A stretch of 5,153 bases of DNA from JAHCHG01 sp038251885 (lineage in GTDB: Bacteria > Acidobacteriota > Blastocatellia > Pyrinomonadales > Pyrinomonadaceae), in assembly GCA_038251885.1 (NCBI GenBank), contig JBBSAX010000305.1:1-5153 (forward strand). The letters are read 5' to 3'. Below, piece by piece: positions 1 through 5,153 of this stretch. Position 1 is the stretch's first letter. Each line of letters begins with the position of its first letter. Both the position numbers and the translations under genes were made by a program. Below the pieces are notes generated by a model. The model saw only the letters and a list, made by a program, of their open reading frames with translations, did no database searches and was not told where the DNA came from.

Positions 1-234
1 GGATGAAAAGAATTGTAAATTTATCTCTGTTGATCCCTTTTTAGTTTGATGTTTACGATTTGAGCTGAAAATTGATTCTCAAGTCAAGAAAATATAAACT
101 AAAAATAAACTTACGAAAAACTTATAATGCATAATACGCAGTATCAGTAAGTGGGTAGGTTTTGATTTTTCAAATTAGCTAAAAGCAAGCAGTTATCAGC
201 TATCAGCTATTTTGAACTTTAACAAACCTATTAT
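1..234. other. Intergenic region, no gene recognised
   Basis: This AT-rich stretch holds no credible coding region. The longest thing starting near the left edge is a 13-codon ATG frame at 3-44, which has no recognisable sequence and is not supported as a gene. A perfect TATAAT hexamer occurs at 123-128, but no matching -35 box lies about 17 bp upstream. A second weak pair (TTGATT at 72-77 and TATAAA at 93-98) has a spacing of only 15 bp. Neither is called as a promoter. The one structured item is the 7-bp tandem repeat at 194-210. Confidence 0.6.
194..210. repeat. Short tandem repeat, 7-bp unit TATCAGC
   Basis: Two full copies of TATCAGC and a partial third (TAT) run head to tail about 25 bp before the start of the hydrolase remnant. 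Such short tandem heptamers are often scattered through intergenic DNA of bacterial genomes; whether this one recurs elsewhere in this genome cannot be seen here. No function is assigned. Confidence 0.6.
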
Positions 235-489
235 GTGTTATTCGGTATAAGAGTCACTTCGTTGCACTATTTTATCCGACCTGTTCAGTCATTCAAGCAG
301 TTTTATGAACGGGTCGAAGCACTTGTTGAAACCGCTGCTGATTATAAATGTCATTTGATGGTTTTTCCTGAATATTTTACCGTTCAACTTTTGACTTTAG
401 GCGATATTAAACGTCCGATTGATCTGCAAGTTCGTGATCTAGCCAATCAGGAAGCGCGACATTTCAACTTAAACAGAGTTTTGAAGTAA
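235..489 (+). pseudogene. Carbon-nitrogen hydrolase, N-terminal remnant
   Basis: The frame opens at a GTG and codes for 84 residues. Residues about 5-68 read as the start of a nitrilase/carbon-nitrogen hydrolase: an opening beta strand (IRVTSLHYF), a helix (about residues 20-35), then AADYKCHLMVFPEYFT. The glutamate in FPEYF (residue 47) is the position of the first catalytic residue of the Glu-Lys-Cys triad. Family members are usually 250-300 residues, or longer when fused to an acetyltransferase. Here similarity fades after LANQ (residue 72) and the frame ends at TAA 487-489, so the catalytic lysine and cysteine are absent. An in-frame stop at 220-222 rules out an N-terminal extension in this frame. 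No ribosome-binding site is obvious before the GTG. I call it a truncated, non-functional remnant. A sequencing frameshift is less likely, because no continuation of the family is visible in the other frames before folK. Confidence 0.72.
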
Positions 490-585
490 TCGCCGTTTGT
501 TTCAGATTATTTGCCGAACGATTCCGAAAGTTTGGGAAAAGCCGCGATCATCAAATGGGAAAATCCGCAAATTTCTGCAAAATAA
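490..585 (+). pseudogene. Unrecognised 31-codon C-terminal-like gene tail
   Basis: Directly after the stop of the hydrolase remnant, the same frame stays open for 31 codons and ends at TAA 583-585, exactly abutting the folK stop codon at 586-588 on the other strand. The translation (it contains FVSDYLPNDSESLGKAAIIKW) looks like real protein with a balanced composition and not like random sequence, yet it has no start codon and I do not recognise the family. It does not resemble the usual end of carbon-nitrogen hydrolases. It may be the tail of a different gene that once ran convergently into folK, with a deletion having joined it to the hydrolase fragment. That history is an inference. Confidence 0.35.
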
Positions 586-1101
586 TCAGTGATTTAATAA
601 TTGAGGACTCCAGCGTGTAACGTGGTGATGATCGTCTAAAGATTTCAAAATCTCTTGAATTGTCTGGTTTAGAACTGGATGAACAATATGCGGATCAAGT
701 TCGGCAAGGGGAACGAGAACAAATCTGCGCTCGTGCATACGCGGATGCGGTACAGTCAAAAAATGGGTTTTCATTTGAATTTCGCCGTAGAGCAGAAGAT
801 CGAGATCAACCGTTCGTGGTTTTTTTAGGTTTTTGTCTTTTCGCCCTAACAGGTATTCAATTCGCAGCATTCGCGCCAGCATTTGCGACGGAGAAATGTT
901 TTTCACGCAAATTTCCGCAACCATATTCAAAAATGGCGCGTGTCCTTCGACGGCGTAAGGTTCGGTTTCATAAACGGCGGAAAGTTTGTTGACGACAAAA
1001 CTCGCTTCCATCAAACCGCGCACGGCGAGAAGAAGATTTCCGGCTCTGTCGCCTAAATTCGAACCAAGACCGACGTAAGCTGTAATGACTTCTGTATCCA
1101 C
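586..1101 (-). CDS. folK: 2-amino-4-hydroxy-6-hydroxymethyldihydropteridine pyrophosphokinase (HPPK)
   Basis: FolK transfers pyrophosphate from ATP to 6-hydroxymethyl-7,8-dihydropterin, the step before dihydropteroate synthase in cytoplasmic folate synthesis. The 171-residue protein has the family motifs in order: YVGLGSNLGDR (9-19), YETEP (44-48), FLN (57-59), LGRKDKNLKKPRTVDLDLLLYG (85-106) and PHPRMHERRFVLVPL (118-132). D99 and D101 correspond to the two magnesium-binding aspartates, and R96 to the conserved catalytic-loop arginine. By motif alignment the position of E. coli R84 is aspartate here (D89), a likely tolerated change. Length is normal for HPPK. The start is GTG at 1099-1101; no other ATG, GTG or TTG lies in the open frame upstream, and no clear Shine-Dalgarno precedes it. 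An inverted-repeat element ends 15 bp upstream. Its neighbours are not folate genes. Confidence 0.95.
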   Translation of the reverse strand: MDTEVITAYVGLGSNLGDRAGNLLLAVRGLMEASFVVNKLSAVYETEPYAVEGHAPFLNMVAEICVKNISPSQMLARMLRIEYLLGRKDKNLKKPRTVDLDLLLYGEIQMKTHFLTVPHPRMHERRFVLVPLAELDPHIVHPVLNQTIQEILKSLDDHHHVTRWSPQLLNH

Positions 1102-1116
1102 AAGATAATTTGCGAA

Positions 1117-1204
1117 AAGTTTTGAGTTTACGCTTCTGCATGCTTTTCGGCGCGCTTCTTTGGCGGAAACGCCACCTAAAGACGGAACTCAAAACTCAAA
1201 ACTT
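1117..1204. repeat. 88-bp inverted-repeat element upstream of folK
   Basis: A perfect 13-bp inverted repeat bounds this segment: AAGTTTTGAGTTT at 1117-1129 and AAACTCAAAACTT at 1192-1204. The right arm is preceded by an additional partial copy (AACTCAAAACTC from 1186). Inside are a GC-rich hairpin with a GAAA loop (TGGCG 1161-1165, loop 1166-1169, CGCCA 1170-1174), two direct copies of CGCTTCT (1131-1137, 1153-1159) and a GCATGC palindrome (1138-1143). The interior is clearly more GC-rich than the flanking spacer. This layout suggests a small non-coding palindromic repeat, REP- or MITE-like, inserted next to folK. It may contribute the folK leader. Whether it occurs elsewhere in the genome cannot be judged from this window. 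Confidence 0.55.
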
Positions 1205-1415
1205 AATTTTAGAATATGAAATAGTTGGTAAAACATTTCTAGTGTGCGAAAATTTCCGGTAAATCGCAAATGAACAACTAAATTTTTGCAGTTCTTTTAC
1301 TTTTTTTGTCTGAAATGATTCAATAGTATTAGTTTGAAAATTCCAGTAATGCTTGTGAAAAGTATTCGGGCGGCAGACGATGAGCCGTCTTGACAAAAAT
1401 ATCTCGCCGAAATAA
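1205..1415. other. AT-rich spacer between divergent folK and the AlbA gene
   Basis: Together with the repeat element this makes about 314 bp without a gene. It should hold the promoters for both divergent genes. I see a TTGACA at 1390-1395, but the hexamer 17 bp downstream (TAAATG, 1413-1418) is a poor -10 and overlaps the start codon of the next gene, so it is not called. A small hairpin (AGACG 1375-1379, CGTCT 1386-1390, 6-nt loop) sits about 25 bp before the AlbA gene. It could be a protein-binding site, but five base pairs is weak evidence. No coding sequence is supported. Confidence 0.5.
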
Positions 1416-2708
1416 ATGTCACGAAAAAAATTCCGTCGAAGTCAAAGATTTGAACCCACCGGCGAACGCTCTTTTCAAGAATATATTCTGAACACGCCTG
1501 CCCCCCCAACCACGCGGTCAGAACTTCTGCGTCTTATTAAAGGCGGCGAAGACACATTTCTCGAATTAAAAGTAAAACTTTCCAATCCAGAAAGAATCGC
1601 ACAGGAAATAATCGCGCTTGCCAATACTTCGGGCGGTGTGATGATTTTCGGTGTCTCCGACCAACTGCGCGTCGAAGGCTTAAACAATCCTGAAGGCGTA
1701 CAGGAAGAATTAGTGAGAATTTGCCGCGAAGAAATTTATCCTCCGCTCGTTCCGCTGCTTGATTGTATTTCATACGACAACGGACGACGTTTGGTTGTTC
1801 TCGACATCGAGCCGAGAAAACGACCGTATCGAACAAAAGACGGCAGGTTTTATATTCGTATCGGCGCGGAAAAACGCGAAACGACACGCGAAGAACTTTC
1901 CGATCTTTTGGATGAAGTACGTCCTCTCAGATTTGAAAATATTCCTGTTCAAACGGCGACCGAAGAAGATTTTGATGACGGAATTTTGTGGAGTTTTGCG
2001 GACGCTTTTGAAGATGAAATTTTAGGCAAAAATCTATATCAAACTGCGGATTTTCTGAAAAATGATTTATTGATGGCGGTTGGAAGTGCCGATGAGTTTT
2101 TGCCGACCGTGGCTGCCGTTTTGCTTTTCGGTAAAAGTGAAAGAGTCGGTGAAATCATCCCGCGTTCGGGAATTACTGCAATCCGCTTTTCAGGCGAAAA
2201 CACCGAATCGGAAATAATTGAAAAAGCTGAATTAAACGGAAATCTTTTGACACTTTACGAATCTTCGATGCGTTTTATCAAACGCTACTGTGATCTTGAA
2301 AAATACAAACCGAAAACAATAAACGGCAACGAGAATTCGCCGATTGAATCGAGAAAAAATTATCATCTTTATTCGGTGCGCGAAGGAATCATAAATGCCT
2401 TAATTCATCGTGATCTGGCTTTGCGCGACGGTATTACGCAGATAAATATTTTCGATAATTCGTTGGAAATTATTAATCCGCGCCGGACAAACGGTTTTGT
2501 TCCGCCGGCTTCAAAAGCGATTCGATACGGCATTACGCAAAGAATAAATCCGCAGATTGCCGCAATTTTCAAACGCAGAGAATATGGAACAAATGTCCCG
2601 CGCGGCGGTTTACCGATGATTTTGAGGCAATCCAGACTTTTTTCGGGTAATCGTGCAGAAATTTACACGACAAGCGACGAATTTCGTTTAAAGATGTATG
2701 GAATTTAA
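1416..2708 (+). CDS. AlbA-type DNA-binding domain / RecG-C-like ATPase domain protein
   Basis: This 430-residue protein has two recognisable parts. Residues about 44-165 form a Schlafen AlbA_2-type domain: EDTFLELK (45-52), the conserved AQEIIALANTSGGVMIFGV stretch (62-80), and FYIRIGAEKRETTREEL (145-161). Residues about 225-400 resemble the 'RecG C-terminal'/HATPase_c_4 region: the helix VREGIINALIHRD (321-333, with the ExxxNA..HRD-type ATP/Mg box), IFDNSLEIINP (345-355) and YGTNVPRGGLPMI (390-402, in place of the usual GTGIPR-like motif). Such proteins are usually annotated as putative transcriptional regulators or ATP-binding proteins, and the biochemical role is largely unsettled. The first ~35 residues are a basic extension. 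The ATG at 1416 has no clear ribosome-binding site, so a somewhat later start is possible. There are no partner genes beside it. It ends just before a strong terminator and appears monocistronic. Confidence 0.85.
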   Translation: MSRKKFRRSQRFEPTGERSFQEYILNTPAPPTTRSELLRLIKGGEDTFLELKVKLSNPERIAQEIIALANTSGGVMIFGVSDQLRVEGLNNPEGVQEELVRICREEIYPPLVPLLDCISYDNGRRLVVLDIEPRKRPYRTKDGRFYIRIGAEKRETTREELSDLLDEVRPLRFENIPVQTATEEDFDDGILWSFADAFEDEILGKNLYQTADFLKNDLLMAVGSADEFLPTVAAVLLFGKSERVGEIIPRSGITAIRFSGENTESEIIEKAELNGNLLTLYESSMRFIKRYCDLEKYKPKTINGNENSPIESRKNYHLYSVREGIINALIHRDLALRDGITQINIFDNSLEIINPRRTNGFVPPASKAIRYGITQRINPQIAAIFKRREYGTNVPRGGLPMILRQSRLFSGNRAEIYTTSDEFRLKMYGI

Positions 2709-2750
2709 AAATAAAGAAGCCGATTATTTAAATAATCGGCTTCTTTATTT
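2709..2750. terminator. Bidirectional rho-independent terminator (42-bp perfect palindrome)
   Basis: Positions 2709-2750 form an uninterrupted 21-bp inverted repeat centred between 2729 and 2730, with the core AAGAAGCCGATTA and its exact complement TAATCGGCTTCTT. T-rich tracts follow the GC part of the stem on both strands. It begins immediately after the AlbA gene stop (2706-2708) and ends 11 bp before the end of the convergent VWA gene, so it can terminate both transcripts. Confidence 0.92.
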
Positions 2751-2761
2751 ATTGCTGAAAT

Positions 2762-4030
2762 TTACTTTTTACCTTTTTTTTCTGCTTTGCCCGGTGTGAT
2801 GTAATACGGACGATGTTGAACAATATATTGTTTTTCATCAGTAACTCCGTCGCCATTAACATCAACTTTTACTTCTAACTTATTCTTCTTGCCGGGTTGA
2901 TTTTCTTCGTTCACATCGTAAGCAAGGCTATACTGATTGCGAAGCAGAGCATTAATACTCTGCAAATAATCTGGAATTTCACCTTCAAAAGTCATCTGAT
3001 AATGCTTTCCACCAGATTCTTTGGCAATTGTATTCATTGCATTTGTTGCTTGCAAAAATGTCAATCTACCGGGCATTCCGGTCAGCGAATCAGTTGCCGG
3101 AAGTTGACTTTCATAACGCTTAAAAAAGAAGTTTCCGGTGCTGATAATATAAATCGGGATTCCGGCTTCCTGAATAATTTTGCGAATTTCGTCATAATTT
3201 GTCTTGCTGAACGTATCTATGCCGGAAGCAACCAAAATAATTGCGCGACGTTTTGCTTTAACATCAATCATTCCGGCGTAAGTCGTAAATTTTTCTTCAG
3301 AATTTTCTAAAACCACGTTGTCGCCTTTCCCACCTTCCAAAGCGAATTTTAGCGCATCCCAAAGATTATTTTCACGAAAAGCCGGACTGTTTCGCAGTAA
3401 AATATTTATCGCCTGATTTATTCTATTCGGATCATTTGTAAAATCCGTGATCGGTGTCGGTCTAATGTCAAAAGCGATCAAAGACGCGTAATCATCGGGT
3501 GGTTTGATAAATTTTGAAAGAAAATATGCTGCGGGGCGAACTACTTCGAGTTTTCCGCCATCTCTGCCCATTCCCGGTTGATAACCGAAAAGCTCCGACC
3601 ATTTGCTGTATTCGACAACAAGCGAAACGGTTATTGGGGCTTCGGGCGTTGCAAAATTAGTAACTTCTTGTTTTACGCCGTTTTCATAAATTGAAAAATT
3701 TTCCTTCTTCAATCCTGTAACGATTTGTCCCGTTTTTTTGTTATAAACAACCGCGTCAACATTGACGATATTTGTTGTGATGCTGATTATGTCGTCTTTA
3801 TCAATTACCGCATTTCGCTGCAACTCATCAATTTTTCGTTGTTCTTCATCTTGTTTTATTTCTTCTTCGGTTTTCGGTGTCGGGCGTTGATTAACTTTAT
3901 CATTGCCTTTCGGAGTGACTTCCGGTCTTTGAGGACGGGATTGAGCGAAAAATAGTGAATTAAAGGTCAATAAAAAAGTAATTGCCATGACGACAATTTT
4001 CGAGTTACGAACGGAAAAAACAGATTTCAT
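2762..4030 (-). CDS. Secreted VWFA-related (Acidobacterial-type) domain protein
   Basis: The 422-residue product begins with a signal peptide: basic start, hydrophobic core at about 11-29, likely cleavage near LFFA/QS. A charged, possibly coiled-coil stretch follows (52-74), then the family opening ITTNIVNVDAVVYNKKTG (84-101) and LKKENFSIYENGVKQEV (107-123), and a VWA-like fold from about 133 to 370. The metal site (MIDAS) is non-canonical: the usual DxSxS reads EYSKW at 140-144. The strand RRAIILVASGIDT (261-273) and the helices around YDEIRKIIQEAGIPIYII (279-296) are typical. Near the end, DVNGDGVTDE (390-399) matches an EF-hand-like calcium loop, an uncommon addition. The tail is lysine-rich. 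The function is unknown; such proteins are thought to act outside the cytoplasm, probably in binding or assembly. The start is supported by a GAGG seven bases before the ATG. It lies 75 bp downstream of the PA-IL gene on the same strand. Confidence 0.88.
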   Translation of the reverse strand: MKSVFSVRNSKIVVMAITFLLTFNSLFFAQSRPQRPEVTPKGNDKVNQRPTPKTEEEIKQDEEQRKIDELQRNAVIDKDDIISITTNIVNVDAVVYNKKTGQIVTGLKKENFSIYENGVKQEVTNFATPEAPITVSLVVEYSKWSELFGYQPGMGRDGGKLEVVRPAAYFLSKFIKPPDDYASLIAFDIRPTPITDFTNDPNRINQAINILLRNSPAFRENNLWDALKFALEGGKGDNVVLENSEEKFTTYAGMIDVKAKRRAIILVASGIDTFSKTNYDEIRKIIQEAGIPIYIISTGNFFFKRYESQLPATDSLTGMPGRLTFLQATNAMNTIAKESGGKHYQMTFEGEIPDYLQSINALLRNQYSLAYDVNEENQPGKKNKLEVKVDVNGDGVTDEKQYIVQHRPYYITPGKAEKKGKK

Positions 4031-4037
4031 AAATTTG

Positions 4038-4041
4038 CCTC
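4038..4041 (-). promoter_or_regulatory. Ribosome-binding site of the VWA gene
   Basis: On the minus strand AATGAGG precedes the ATG at 4028-4030, with a 7-nt gap after GAGG. This spacing is near optimal and fixes the start codon in front of the signal peptide. Confidence 0.7.
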
Positions 4042-4105
4042 ATTAAAGTTTTTTCTTTAGATACCAATTGTCGGCTTTGGGTTGGACATTTTCAAATTAA
4101 GCACT

Positions 4106-4960
4106 TTAATTACTTATATTCGGATCAATTTCAATCGTAACGTCGAAATTGCCGGAATTATCATTCAAATTTCCTTCATTAACGCCCAAAAATAAATCTC
4201 CGTCGCGAGTTGCTACGAATTCGTAAGAATCACCAACAAAAATGAAGTCATTATTGTCCGCACCGATAACAGCGATTAAACTTCCAGTCGGCTGATTTTT
4301 AACGAGTTTGTCGTTATCGGGAAGCGAAGAAATTCCGCCCGGAGTTGAATAACGACCATTGCCCAATGAAATCCGACCGTTGCCTTTGATCTTAATTTTT
4401 TGACCTTTCCTCACAACCCAACCCGAATTTGTCCAACCGTTTGTCGTGTTGTCCGCCATCACGGGAACTTTAATTGTAATCGGTTTTACCGTTATAACCG
4501 TTGAGGTTTGAGTCGGATTTGGCGGATTATTTATTGTCGAAGTAGTTGAATTATCATTTGGAATAACTTTCGGTATAGTTGTTTTCGGAATATCGGTGTT
4601 AGTCGAATTATCGTTTGGAAAATCGCTTTGATTCGGATTTTTTTGACCGACTGTTATTATTGTCGAATTTCCTTCTGTTGTGACTTTAGGCGGATTTCTG
4701 GTCGTGTCAGTATTTGCCACCGGAATCGAAACTGAATCAAACGTGATTGATTCAACGTCATCTGAATTAAAATTAAGCGTCCTTTGTTTTACGCCGTCAT
4801 CTATTAAAATGGTAAACTTTCCGTCGCCGAAACTAACTATTTTGCCTTTTATAATGCTGCCGTCTTTCAACCGGATGGTATCGGCAAAACCCAAGATTGA
4901 CATAGAAAAAACTATGCAAAACAAAAAAATCAGACGAAACAACTTTGATTTAATAAACAT
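4106..4960 (-). CDS. Secreted protein with C-terminal PA-IL (LecA-like) domain
   Basis: I place the start at the ATG 4958-4960, giving 284 residues, because a strong GGAGG lies four bases upstream and a signal peptide follows at once (hydrophobic core about 8-24, cleavage near GFA/DT, 26/27). A longer frame starts at a TTG at 5014, but that would put the ribosome-binding site inside the gene and a non-signal stretch before the signal peptide. Residues 27-75 form a small beta-rich module (DTIRLKDGSIIKGKIVSFGDGKFTILI, seen in parts at 27-53). Residues 76-165 are a low-complexity Thr/Asn/Pro/Ser linker with repeated PNDNST (115-120, 134-139) and T-x-ITV motifs. Residues 166-280 resemble the PA-IL family fold: GWVVRKGQKIKIKGNGRISLG (180-200), PTGSLIAVIG (224-233), LFLGVNEG (256-263) and NDNSGNFDVTIEI (266-278). 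LecA of Pseudomonas binds galactose through calcium; sugar binding here is an inference, and many such bacterial domains are uncharacterised. It probably shares a transcript with the VWA gene. Confidence 0.85.
   Translation of the reverse strand: MFIKSKLFRLIFLFCIVFSMSILGFADTIRLKDGSIIKGKIVSFGDGKFTILIDDGVKQRTLNFNSDDVESITFDSVSIPVANTDTTRNPPKVTTEGNSTIITVGQKNPNQSDFPNDNSTNTDIPKTTIPKVIPNDNSTTSTINNPPNPTQTSTVITVKPITIKVPVMADNTTNGWTNSGWVVRKGQKIKIKGNGRISLGNGRYSTPGGISSLPDNDKLVKNQPTGSLIAVIGADNNDFIFVGDSYEFVATRDGDLFLGVNEGNLNDNSGNFDVTIEIDPNISN
4543..4620 (-). repeat. Imperfect direct repeats in the PA-IL protein linker
   Basis: Two 21-nt segments (4543-4563 and 4600-4620) agree at 19 of 21 positions and are spaced 57 bp, i.e. 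19 codons, so the frame is kept. Both encode PNDNST. Both differences are transitions. The layout indicates that the flexible linker grew by in-frame duplication. Confidence 0.75.
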
Positions 4961-4963
4961 ATT

Positions 4964-4969
4964 TCCTCC
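4964..4969 (-). promoter_or_regulatory. Ribosome-binding site of the PA-IL gene, decides its start
   Basis: On the minus strand TGGAGGAAAT runs directly into the ATG at 4958-4960. GGAGG is a near-perfect Shine-Dalgarno sequence, four bases from the ATG, and supports this start over the upstream TTG at 5014. Confidence 0.85.
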
Positions 4970-5153
4970 ACAAAAACAGAACTTTTGGAATGAACGGGTT
5001 ATATACAAACTCAATTAATTATTTATTGATTTAGAGAACTGCATAATAGGCAAGCAGCACCTAAACTAAAAAATAGATGCACAAATGCTGTTAAAAGATT
5101 GCAGAAAATTGATAAAGAAACAAATACCGGCGCAATTATACACCAAATCTAAA
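4970..5153. other. AT-rich upstream region of the PA-IL gene
   Basis: No gene is seen in this stretch. It should hold the promoter of the minus-strand secreted-protein pair. On the minus strand a perfect TATAAT lies at 5140-5135, but its -35 box would fall outside the window and the leader would be about 170 nt. A TATAAC at about 5005-5000 is nearer but has no good -35 partner. Neither is called firmly. Confidence 0.35.

Noticed and set aside
660..992. Plus-strand 110-codon frame inside folK
   Set aside because: It is the antisense shadow of a clearly identified gene and encodes no recognisable protein.
1102..1192. Upstream extension of folK, or a separate small gene on the minus strand within the inverted-repeat element
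   Set aside because: The open frame has no ATG, GTG or TTG before the GTG at 1101, and the translation is basic, low-quality sequence coming from a palindromic non-coding element.
1390..1418. TTGACA ... TAAATG as promoter of the AlbA gene
   Set aside because: The -10 hexamer matches consensus at only three positions and overlaps the start codon, which would put the transcript start inside the gene.
1441..1512. tRNA-Ser-like pattern on the minus strand at the start of the AlbA gene (a GGTTCAAATC T-loop-like stretch and a TCTTGAAAA anticodon-loop-like stretch)
   Set aside because: The bases flanking the T-loop-like stretch do not pair, no acceptor stem can be formed, and the segment lies within a continuous coding frame whose protein makes sense.
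4095..4111. Hairpin between the PA-IL and VWA genes (AATTAA / TTAATT, 5-nt loop) as a terminator
   Set aside because: The stem is six A-T pairs only, overlaps the stop codon, and lacks a GC-rich part, so it should not end transcription.
4961..5014. N-terminal extension of the PA-IL gene from a TTG at 5014
   Set aside because: A GGAGG four bases before the ATG at 4960 and the signal peptide directly after that ATG both argue for the shorter form.

Overview
This window looks like chromosomal DNA from an Acidobacteriota-type bacterium, probably a low-GC relative of Blastocatellia/Pyrinomonadales. The main evidence is a secreted protein that reads like the 'VWFA-related Acidobacterial domain' family. 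The conserved opening of the nitrilase-like remnant also fits. This placement is an inference from protein style; no rRNA or other strong marker is present. By eye the GC content is about 40 percent, with very AT-rich intergenic spacers.

Layout. Positions 1-234 hold no recognisable gene, only a short 7-bp tandem repeat. Positions 235-489 encode the first part of a carbon-nitrogen hydrolase that stops after about 80 codons, followed in the same frame by a 31-codon unrecognised tail (490-585). I read both as gene debris. On the minus strand, folK (586-1101) encodes the folate-pathway pyrophosphokinase HPPK. Just upstream of folK lies an 88-bp element bounded by a perfect 13-bp inverted repeat (1117-1204), then AT-rich spacer to 1415. 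On the plus strand, 1416-2708 encodes a two-domain protein: an N-terminal Schlafen AlbA-type domain and a C-terminal RecG-like/HATPase_c_4 region. A perfect 42-bp palindrome (2709-2750) separates it from two minus-strand genes and looks like a bidirectional terminator.

The right half is a co-directional minus-strand pair of exported proteins. Upstream is a 284-residue secreted protein with a PA-IL (LecA-like) domain at its C-terminus (4106-4960, start reassigned from a strong ribosome-binding site). After a 75-bp gap comes a 422-residue secreted VWA-like protein with a degraded MIDAS and an EF-hand-like calcium loop (2762-4030). The two may form a small transcription unit for cell-surface or periplasmic proteins.

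No mobile-element gene, CRISPR array, tRNA or rRNA was found, and no clear new multi-gene system is visible. The points most worth a second look are the inverted-repeat element replacing the normal upstream region of folK, the stand-alone AlbA/ATPase protein, the non-canonical VWA, and the gene remnants next to folK.
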